A stretch of 59,071 nt of DNA, taken from a virus. The notes beneath the pieces were generated by a model that ran no database searches, was not told the origin of the DNA, and worked only from the letters and a program-made list of their open reading frames with translations. A program made the translations under genes and the position numbers. Shown piece by piece: positions 27,301 through 39,300 of this stretch. The stretch spans positions 1 to 59,071 of the IMG/VR virus record IMGVR_UViG_3300009103_001640; one strand, 5' to 3'. The stretch's first letter is position 1; every line of letters starts with the position of its first letter.

Positions 27301-30300
27301 AAGGGTACAGAAAAGTCGTTGCGCAATATGCTTCGTTGCTTTGGTGTCGATGACGAATTAGTTAAGATTAACGCATATGCTGATAATGGCGATTATGTAT
27401 TCAAAGACAATCGCCGCTCAACAACCAATAAAACAAATTATGTGACTTTCAACCATAGCGACAGAAACGATGGTACGGTTTATCAGGCTGTCTCTATGTC
27501 GGTTGACGGCGTTTATAGCAATCCAAACGCCCGTGGCTATATTACAGGCTCTTCCACATTTGGAAAATACAATGCGCAGACAATCGAATGCGAAGTCTTT
27601 TTTCCGCTGAAGACAGATGATATATTAAGCAAATACTGGTATCAAGATAGGTTTGTCACCGCTTCACTGTTCGGCACGATGGGTCACGCAGGAGCAGACC
27701 ATGATGGCGTACATGACACACGCTTCCCTGCTTCTAGTCACGCAGCATCAGGTCACCATTCTGGCACAGTAGACCTTAAAGTGTTCGCGCTTAAGGACAA
27801 GCTAGAGTCAACACGCGCACGCTTTATGATGTCGTCAAGCGTCCTTGGAACATTAACCTCTGACTATTACGAAGATGTTTACGATGACACGCGATGGAAT
27901 TTTGCAGTTAGAATTAAGCCTACTTCTCACCCATGGATGGATCACGCAAAGGTTGAAGCTGATATGGGCGGCGGCTGGACCCAAGGCTTTGATGTAGAAT
28001 TTTATGGAGTTAATGTTTTCACAGATGTTGTTCAGCACGAATTCTTGAAGACAAGAACAATTACAGAAACGGTAGGCGAAGCGTTCTTGTCTGCCCCGAA
28101 GCGCTGTTACGTCGGCGCTCTCCATCAGGACTTTACCGGCAGCACGTTGTTTTATAGCAACGCCGAGGTTGGAAATCTGCGCTATTGGATGAGCGATATA
28201 TCGGATGAGGTTGTGCGAACCCACGCTATGGATCAGAGCAGCTATGGTGTGGAGAGCCCATACAAAAACGCATTCATCTATCAGACCTCAATGAGTGGCA
28301 ATTACGTGCCACAGATTGCAACGTTGGCACTTCACTGGAACTTCGACAATGTTACTGGATCTGGCGGAAGCCCAACCACTACACAAAATACAAAAGACGC
28401 ACAATTTATTGTACAAGATGTTTCTTCTGGTTCGGCAGAGCACGGCGAAAGATATGAACCCAACTTTAGTGATCAGGTAATGATGCAGCACTTGGGTATC
28501 GGCGACTTCTTCTTGGACAACAAGACAGATATCGTCAATACGCGATATGTCCCGACCGGCAAGGTCGTTTTGCCCGAGTATCTACACAGCAATGATATGG
28601 TTGAGATTCGCCAAAGAGACACTGAGTTCTTTACGATGGAGACAAGACCCAGTAAAGTTTATTATTCGATTGAAAAGAGTATGTACCAAACCATTTCGGA
28701 AGAGATGGTCAAGATGTTCTCGACAATCAAAGACTTCGATAACTTGATCGGTGAACCGGTCAACAGGTATCGTCACGAATACAAGGACTTAGGAAAACTT
28801 AGGCAACTGTTCTTTGAGAAGATGCCTAACGATCCAGACCTCGACAAGTATGTAGACTACTACAAGTGGATCGATAGTGCTGTCAGCAGGTTCCTTGAAG
28901 ACTTGTTCCCGGCATCTGCAGAACACTCAGATGGCATGCAGACTATGGTTGAGAGCCACATGCTGGAAAGAAGTAAATATCAGACGAAGTATCCGACTAT
29001 GGAGATGGCACAGGATCCCCCTGCTGCGTCCTTCGACACTATTAATACTCTTCTATATGATTATCAACGCGGCAGCGCACCTCTACCGGGTGATATCCAT
29101 TCGATAAGCGCGACCGAAGAGGGCACCACAGGCTCTGCCGAGATGATGGATCAAGATCAGAATTGCCTCTGGTGGAGCAAGAGAGCAGAGCGCGAGCACC
29201 CGATTCTGGCGTCAACAGCAATGTCGGCTAGTTCACCGGGAATGAACCTTTCCGGCACCCTAACATCCCGAATCGCTGTCTTCAGCGCAAGCACAAGTGC
29301 CTACAACCGCAAACTACACACACCATATCACTACTCGGTTGTCCAGAACCACCTCATTCACGGTGGCATCAACTATGATGACAACAAGAAGCTGGATTAT
29401 GTTTATCCTGCGACTGTTCCGTTCTCGCCAAGAGCCGTTGATTATGGCAAGTTTGGTGGATATCCTCTCGGCTATTTGATCGCGAAGGATATGGACCGGG
29501 ATGCTTCTCCGTATACGAGCATGCGACAGTGCGACTTACCCCTCTCCTCTTCTTACGGAGCCAAAGTTAAACGAGAAGGTTATAAAGTTATTGACGGCTG
29601 GGAAGGTTTCAAGTCCGCAGCCGGCTCCCAAGGATGGGTTGCTCCTATTGCTGCTTCTGGCAGCATCACAGTCACCGACGCTGTTACCTTGCACTCACAG
29701 GCACAGAAGCCGAGTTTCACCATTACCGCAACAGATGGTACCGTGATCAAGCTATCGCAGAACAACCAACAAACGACCAGCACTGATACAAATAATCCAA
29801 CATACCAAAAGCATACAACATGTTCAACTGCTGCTACGAATATGGCGACAGCACTTAATGCGAATAGTAAGCTGACAGCGACAGCGGCTTCTACAGCGGC
29901 AACTGCAACTTTCACCTTTACAGACAAGCCAAATGAGGGCTCTACAATCACGCTTGTCGGCACAGCGGCAAACATTACATTCGAGATCGACAACGAGAAC
30001 GATGGAGTAACAGGATCCAATGTGGCACTCAACGGTATTGCTGCTGCTGGCGGCGGCGCCACCGGCACTGCTGCAGATCTTGTCGCAAAGATTAATGCGC
30101 ATAACGGTCTATCCATCACAGCCACGAACCCATCTGCTGGTGTCGTCCTCCTCACACAAAACGCCGGCGGAAGTCATCTCAACACTGCGATTACATTAAA
30201 TGACGCTTCTCACTGGAATACATGTACGAGTGTCAACGTCCCATCAGCGTTTACTGGCGGTAAATCAGTTGTTACTATTACACAGGTAACTCCCGGCATC

Positions 30301-33300
30301 GCTGGTAACCGGACTATTATTGAAGATTATGGCGGCATAGCGGATCGGATTGAAGGTGTTGATACTGTCCCAATCCAAGGCGGTCAAGAAGCAATCACGC
30401 AGACTCCCAACTGGGAATCAGGCTCTTATCATCATTTCCGAGGCAACTTGGTTATGCCCTTCAACGTCATCTCTTCAAGTGCGAACGACGTTAACGAAGG
30501 CTACACTGTACTGATTAACCAAGACTTGACTGTGTGGGGTGGCGGCACTGGCGTCGGACACTCAACTGATGCTGGAATATATGTTAACAAGAGGAGCCGA
30601 CCGTACGGCACCCATCACAATACTGCCGGCGATAGTGATGATCAATCGGGACACAGTAATCCTACGGAATTAGGTGGACTCGGACGAGGCGTCAACTTAG
30701 TTAACCTCCACACAGACACATACGGCGAAGATAAGGAAGTCCCAATGCAGGGACCGTTCACCGAGAAATATGTTGGCGGGCGTGCTTATCGACATGCCGA
30801 GGTTAATGATGGCACGGACACACTGGGTACCCGGCAGGAAGGTTGGCTGGTGCTTATTAATGCTGCTATTATGACCCCTAATGGCGTCTTGCATGCAAAC
30901 TCGGGCGGCGTTGGTCTGACCGGACCTGACTATCCATATCCTCATGGTCCTTATCCGTTCCAAGCCGATGATGGCGGTGGCGGCAACTCTGTTCACTGGC
31001 GCCCAATCGGTGGTCGCTACTATCGCGACGAGACAGCGAAGCGCCCAGTAAACATTAGAAATATTCAGATGGTGACAAGCTCTGCTGGGCATGAGAATGT
31101 TGGACTCCATCGCGTAGATGTAATCCAAGCCAACGGGGATGATATCTCTGAATGGACAAAACATTATCATGAGCAGATTGCAACCGGTTCTGCAAGAACA
31201 ATCATCGGAAACTACCGACACAATTACGAAGTTGTACACACGGTCGGTCGCTCAAATCAGAAGCCGTTCTTAAGAGACAACCAGTCTGTTCGCAATATTT
31301 TGCAGACCGGTTCGTTTGCAGAGGCGCCCAGCATACTCCAGTCTACCCATGGGCAGACCCTCGTAGTAAGCCGCGCTTATGGAGCCGGCACCGGTCAGAT
31401 GGTTCACGAAGATCTTCTCGGAAACGGCAACTTGCCTGCGTCAACGCACATTGAGACGATTTTGACGCAAAAGTTTCAGTCCACCGGTTCTAAAGATTTT
31501 AAGGATACAGCCGCCGCTGAAGACGAGCATATCGTACCCACCCTTACTCACTTGACTGGCGCTGTGCTGGTTGGATCCAGAGTTATTGTTTCTGATGTTT
31601 CTGGTGGTGTGGGCGGCGCGAATGTGGACGAAAACAACAACGCACTCCCAGCCCGTCGAGCAGCTTCTTATGATATTTTGCCCACTCCCGATATGCATCT
31701 CAACATGGATCACAGAATCCAAGACAGATCGTCGGGAAGCACCAACCTTAATACAATTTTTGCAAACAGATTCTCCGCTCCCGGCGGTCCACGAAACCAA
31801 TCGAAGGGCTTCCTTGACTTAGCGGCAGAAGAATACTCAGTATATAATGCATACCCATGGCGCAACCTTGAGGTTCTGGGCTCTGCAAGTGGCGAAGATC
31901 ACCAAACCCGCGCCAACATTCTTCCACAGTCCGTAGGCAACTATCAACGCTTAGGGCTTCGCTCTCTTCGCGCTCTTGCTTCTGGTAGACATGGCACCCT
32001 GAGCCCGTATGTTCAGGACACAGAGGCGACAGACCCAAATACTCACAACAACGGCGGGATCCGTTCAGCCGATTATGATACGGCAACTTCTTGGCACAAG
32101 GTCAACAGAAACCCGCAAACGCGAGCAACACCGACAACTGAGCACCGTGAGGTTCCACCCCGCGAAACACTCAGGTTCAGTGATGTGGCTTCAGTACCCG
32201 GCAAGAAGATCACTATCAAAGATCCATGGGGGCATGAGTATGTTTATACTCTTGATGCCGGCTCTACCGCTGATCTTGCGGGGGAGGCTCACGCTACACA
32301 CGATAATGATCCCGAATCTGCAACCTACGGACAGGCATCGGCTACAATTGGCTGGGCATCTTCCGGCAGTCAGACTGTGAAGTATCTAGCCATCGCCGAA
32401 TCTCTTCGCCGCGTAATGAGAACACAGATCAGTGGTGGCTTAGACGTTAACACCGGACACGAACTTATCGCCGTGACCAAGAGTCAGGTTCCATCCAGCA
32501 CAACCGTTGTCATGACGATTGATTGGGACCAAATTGTTCGCAGAAACATGGGTACGGGCGAATTTGTTTGGGGCGACAGGGTTAATGACGCACAGTATAC
32601 TGTAGAATCTCTCCTGATGATCACGCCGGTCCACGAATCCAGCGCAGACAACGTGAAAACGGCAACAAATTCTCGCTACCGGTCGTCGGTAAGCGGTGGT
32701 CTAGACGACGTATCTAGAATATCTTACGATAATGACTATGTGACGCGCCCCATCCCACAAGACGAAAACCAATACGCTTGGATTGCTGCGTCCACGGAGC
32801 CGTCCGCGTCAGGATATTCGCTTCCGAATCTTGGCTATGGTTACAACATGACCACCTTCAACCAGCCGACACCTTCAGGTTCTCGCCCGGTTGATCCGAT
32901 TCTATTCATCAGCGCTAGTCAGGTTGGAAGCGCATTAGGTAACGCAAACACGCATGGCACCTCTGCCGACCGAGGCTTCCGTTATTGGGGCATTGATAAG
33001 GGCAATAACGAAGATGGGGGGAACAGCACCCACGAACTCCAATTCATCCCCAATGTTCACGGTCTGAATCTGAATCTTGTCGATTCCCAGAATACATGGC
33101 TTACGGACGGTTCCGGGGCTGTTGCGTTGGGCTTTTATGCCACCGGCGGTATATTGCCAGCGGACGTATCTTTGCCCATTGGTCACACTTCAAACAATAG
33201 ACGCGGCGGCTTTGCGTATTCTTCGCATATTGCCAACTTGCACAGTTATGTTAACGAAGAGATACAGTACACGCATCGCCAACCCACCGACCTGCCTAAT

Positions 33301-36300
33301 GGCACCGTTTGGCACGGCTCTGGCAGAGTTCGGGTGGTCGACCCCGACTCTACCAACGCCGCCGGCGACATGATCGAGCTTGCAGCGACCCCAGCCCAAA
33401 ATATGGTTTATCTGCAAGGCGCCTTTGTCGATGACACCGGCGCAGCCCCCGAAGCCGCCGGTGGTCTTTCGCGCCAGAATGAGCCGCGTGGACATTATGC
33501 AAGCGCCGGCGAGCATCGAATGGTCCCCATGTACTGGTCGGGCTCAAACAGCTTCGCACACGAAAATGTAGACTATAGCATCACATCCGGGGAGGCGACC
33601 TCCACCGATCACCAGCATTACGCCATCAACCAGTCTGTTGCTGGTATCTTTAATGCCTTAATGTGGAAGCGCAACGGACCATACGGGTATCCAACTTGGA
33701 AACAGGTTCGCGGTGGTGAGCACCAGTTAGCACAGACAATGCGCAAGAACAACCGTTATGTGGTCGTAGACCCGCGATCTGATCGGGTTGTTCCACCAAG
33801 ACCGGGCTTTGTTGGTCGCGTCGTATCGCTCAGTACTGTAGAGACTCATGATGTTGTTGCAGCATTCAGGCGTTCGGGTCATATCAACACGGCAGAAAGA
33901 AAGCACAATCACTATTATGTACCGGCAGTTGAAACTAACGCAAAGACTATGCTAGCGGCGATCCAAAGGGGCACTTTTGACGATGGCTCATATGACCCGG
34001 ACAGAATATTATATGCGAATGTGACGCACGTTAATAATCTTAAAAACTTTCCAAACTCGAAACTTAATGAAGATGTAGGTCTTCGCAACTACAAATCCGA
34101 CAGAACAGCTTATAATGATCTTTACGAGATGTATACCGAAATGACCGATATAGACGGCAACGACGCTTATACGTTGGTTGATTTGACATATCGCGAAACC
34201 ATTTATCCAAAACCGAATAACGCCGGTCGAAGTGATATGCGACAGCGCTCCAACTTCGATGTTGGTTATTGGGGCGGTGACGCTGATGCGGAATATCATG
34301 GCAAAACCAACCACACAGACTTGCACGGATATCACGAACCAATTGGTAGAAGAACCCACTTTAATAAGCCCGATGTTCGTAACCCTCATGGTCAGTGGGA
34401 ATTTGGTCGTGGACCCAACGCGGCAGCGCTTACAGTTGGCTACCTCTGGGGCGGTGGCAACACATGGAACGCAATATCTGCCTTTAACACAAAACAGGGC
34501 TATAAGAGCACCCAAGGTATTTCTGAATACCACAAAGAGAAGAATCGAAATGTGATGTGGTATTCTGGAAGTATCTGGCCAATGGACGGAGCGAAGAACG
34601 TTAATCTGTTGCCAGTAAGTTACGCCGGCGCTATCGGACCAAGACAATATTTAGCCTCTTCTTCTCATCGCGCAACCAATCCCGGCTATGCCGAAGGGTT
34701 CTATTTCGACGGCTTGGCGGCTGACATCCTTACTCACGGCGCCCCCGGCATCCTGCAGAATCAGTTTACATGGTTCCATAATGGTATGTCCATCGGCTTT
34801 GAGCCAACAACTATTTCGTCATCGTGGAGTACCGCCGCTGGACAAAACACCCCCGGTGAACAACATGATTTTAACATTAACCTTCGCCACGCTGTTGCAT
34901 CTTCTAGTGTAATGGCTAACGCTGATTTCTACGCGCTTGCTCTCAAGGTTGGAAAGATTCGTGAAGACGCCTATGGCGCTCATATTTTGACAGAGCGTTA
35001 CGTGGCTCAACCCGCCGCTGGTATGGCATTTGGACCTTCATATTCCAGACCGCACATGCTTGTCGGTCGCAACAGTTATTGCTCTCCATCAGCAGGAAAG
35101 GCTGCTTACGCTCGCCGATTCAACTTCGCTAGCGAAACCGCAGAACTTACGGGCGCGTTGTCGTACGGCAAGGGTGACGGCGTGTCTCCGTTTTTGGAAG
35201 CCATCAAGAAGCACGGCACACAAGATGCAGCCCCAGAAAATAATGGCACTACTATCCCAATCACGTCTTCGCAAACTATGGCTGGAGGCGCACCTTCGAC
35301 TCTTTTGGGGCTGGGCGACCGCGTAGTTTCGCAACTAACCAGATCTATCGGTCACGAAGTTGAGGGGCTTTATGTTAGTGATTGGGAGTGGAAAGCACCA
35401 ATCCAGTCTGGAAAGTCGCCGTTTTATACTAACTATTCTAAATGGTTTGAAGAGCTTCGCGGAAAGTCTCAAGACAGACAGGTGATTCCAGAGTATCGCA
35501 TTAGCGACAGAATGCCATATTTCGTTCTTGACAAGCAAGGTCGATTCACTTCTAGGGATAGAGAATGGCTTTCGCTTCTTGGAAACCCAAGTTCTTCGGG
35601 AGGGCATCTCACTTCTTCTGCGGACGCTACAAAGGCTGGTGATAATATCACTGGATCCTTTATAAGTGATTATGCGGTAACGGCAACCCCTGCTTTGCTC
35701 GACGCTATTAAGGCAGAAAATGCCGGTATCACAGAGCCTTATGAATTAACACTAACCTGCGATGCGATTGTGAAATTCCTGCCGTATCAAGGCTTTTATC
35801 CTCAGTTGCGCACCGTTGACTTATGCAAGCAGTTTGTTGACAGCTATGATGATCATGTGACATTTGAATCTGATTTGGGCATTAACGACTTGGCGTCTTC
35901 GTATGTGCGGGTTGATTCTTCGGGCTCTACTAATCCCGGCTCAACCCAAGACCGCTACGGCTTTAGTCCTTTCGGTCCCGGTGGCGGTATTCTTGGTCTT
36001 GGACAAGCCGGACAAACTGCGGTAATGTCGATCTTGTTTGATGCCACCCAAGGCAAAGGCGCCGACAGTTCTAAAGAAGGAACAGCCGAGGCAGGCTATG
36101 CCATTCCAGATATGACATTTATGGTTATCGATGATCCTGCCGCTAAGCAAAGAATTGCGCTGGTTTTTGATCGCACGACCACCCTCACCGGCTGGGGCAA
36201 CTATGCTCACTCTACTAGTGATAGCACGTCACTCATCGGCGCCCCCGACAATGACGGAACCACAAAGAACGATGCAGTTGATAACACAGACGCAACCAAC

Positions 36301-39300
36301 GCGGACGGTGCAGACCCAAGGCAGAGCGGGAATGTACCATGGGGCGCAGGAAAAAGATACGGTTTCGCAGAGGCTGGCACCACCACCAACCCAATAAACA
36401 CGGGCTTTGAACCATTGGGTTCCAAGAAAGCGGACCTATTGACCGCAGGTACTAAAGTTGTTAGCACAACAACAAACGAGTGGGTAGACGCTCAGTACAC
36501 TCAAGGAGAATTCACACAAGTCTATAAAGTCAGAGGCGGAAATCACTACAAATCCACCGACGACAACAACTACAAGGGTTCTCTGGTTCTTTTGTATGGG
36601 GTGGTTCAGGCTATCAAGCACGCTAGACACAATGGGTTCATCAACGTCAGCCCCGGTATGCCCACTACCACAACCCGGCGCGCCGATGAGGACTACTCCC
36701 CTGCTGAGCCATGGAATCCCGGCACCTACGAGCGCGATTCACTTCGCGGTAAATGGTTCCAAGATAACAAATCTGAAATCGACGGGTCGACCGGGCTCTC
36801 CACTAAGAGCGGCGACAACTGGGCAACCGTTCTAGAATTAAAATATGACGCCGGCGATGGCGTGTCTGCAGACGGCTCAGATGGTACCGCCGGCAACGGT
36901 GTCAAGGTCCAGTTCTTCTCTTGGAACGATAACAACGAAAAGAACGCACATCCCACCCCTGCCAGCGCCCCCACAGGTCATTCAGCATGGAATGCCTCCA
37001 CTTCGACCTATGACTGGGGGAATCCTAGCACGTCTAAAGCCTTTAGGCACATCACCACCGCTGACTCCGATACGGGATATGGGCTTCAGGATTTCTCGTC
37101 CGCACGCACATTTGCATATGGAACCGCTGCAGTGACGACAGATGATGCCCTTATAAACGCTAGGTTCTATAGTGATGTGGCACTTTCGGGCTACTCATTC
37201 GACGTTGATGAGATCTTAGATCCCACCTCTCCTCGCGTCGGCGGTTCTGGCAAACTTACCGACGAGGGTTTTGAAACTCACGGTCGCAACCCTGCTGCGG
37301 CTAAGCGTCCATTCTACGGTCCTTTCATGGCACCCGGCATTCTCTTTAACACAATCAAGTCTGGTGTTGCGGTAGATTATCCCGTCTTACACAGAAAGTT
37401 GGCTACTACGGCATCTGTTGATCGCGACGGTGGCAGAAACTTCCAGATTGTGAACGAGTACTTTGATAACAGGCTCCCGTTTGAAACTTTGGTAGAGCCA
37501 GAAAGATATCTTACTAATGTACCGCTGGTTGATATGGAGCCTCACCCAAGTGCCTCTATTAACGCTACTGCTTCGTGGGACGGTCAAGGAGATCCGCTGT
37601 ACAAGATGATGATGCATAACTTCTTGGCTGAGATTCCTAACTTTTATTTGGCAGACCAATCCATGCAGTCGTTTGTTTCTTTGCCTGAGTCTGACGGAGG
37701 ATTTGGGCAGGTCGAGGCAGTTGTACATAACGGCGAAAAAGTTATTCCAGAATATAGAATGATGGTGAAGCTGTTCAAGTCCCAAGAGAATAATATACGC
37801 CCACTTACTCCAAGCGCCAGCAACCATTGGCAAAACCATCGTGGTCCAAAATTACCATTCAAGACTCATGCCCATGATGGCTCTCATAGTGGCACACTGG
37901 TTTACAATGGGCGATATGAGCCTTGCTATTATACAGATGTTATCGGCATGGAGAACCATGGACACAACAAAGACGGTGGTTACGGTGAAGGCTGGTACCC
38001 AGATATATACCAAAAGGGCGTTGGTATCAATTACAACAAAAAAGAGAGTCAATATCCTCGTCCGCAAAGTGACGCACCCGAGACGATTACAATGTACAGC
38101 CGCCCCTCCGCATTTGGACCTCCATGTGCCGGCGGCTATGCGATTGAGCCAGAATACGAATATATTTATACTGGCTCCGTGGCGCCATTTTCTCAATCTT
38201 ATGATCCCGATGGCAATCTCGGCGTCACAAATCTAAACGCCGCAGCGGGCGGCGAAGTCGCATACGCCGATGGTGGTGGGCTCCTGCGCAATAATGTCGT
38301 GGTTTCTTCGTCTCCAACAGTCTACGGTAGAGATTTCGGACAACAATTCGTTGAAGGTCACGTTGCTGGTTCTGGAACGATTGGGAAGGTCGCCGACAGA
38401 TCTATGACAACGTACGGTATGAAAGATGGCACGAATGGATACAATGCTCCGTTTACTCCTCCATACTACGATGGTCAAGCTTGGGCATTTTTAACCTTCA
38501 AGCCTTCACGCACAGGTAAGCACTACTTAGACGATATCTGGGAGAATACAACTATTAACTTCTTGAGATATGAGTTTGATTATATTTCTGGTGCATATGG
38601 TGACTGGGGAACATACGGACCACAAGGCTATGCAATGAACGTTAACGCAATGCAGATCGACGCAGCAGTTAATATCAAGGGCAAGACTTCAATCAAAGAA
38701 GTTACATATGATGCTATTACTGGTCTGCCACAAACAGTACAAGACTCGTTGCAGAGCACAGCACGAAACTCAGCTTGGGTTATTCAGACCAAGCTTGAAA
38801 CTCCCATCTTGCACTTTGGGTATGGACTTACAGATAACCAGACGCCTCTCGCGCTTTCTGGATCGGATTCCACTTCGACCATGGCAGAATCTAATGGTTA
38901 TCATCATGGCTATGCCGGCTTGTGTGAGCCCATCGGAATGTGGCATCAGTATGGCGAGATCCCATCAGCTTCGCAGGGCATTTACCTAGAAGTTGCGGAC
39001 ATCCCACCAGCATATATGCGCTTCGGCACAGAGATGACAATCGCCAATCCCAAGTGGATGCACATTACTGGCTCGCCAGATATGACGGTTGGTTCTACTG
39101 CGGGCGTTATGGGCTACTTCAGTGGAAGCACAGGAGAACTGGACTATAGACAGGGAGCCCCCGACTGGGATGGTTGGCGAGGCAGTAGTTCATTCGACGC
39201 TGCTTTGATTACAAGCGACGACTCCGAGGGTGGCGACCAGCCAGCCCTCGCAGCCGGCGGGTTTGCGGCAGGCGGTCAAGAAAGGTTTCTCATGGGACAG

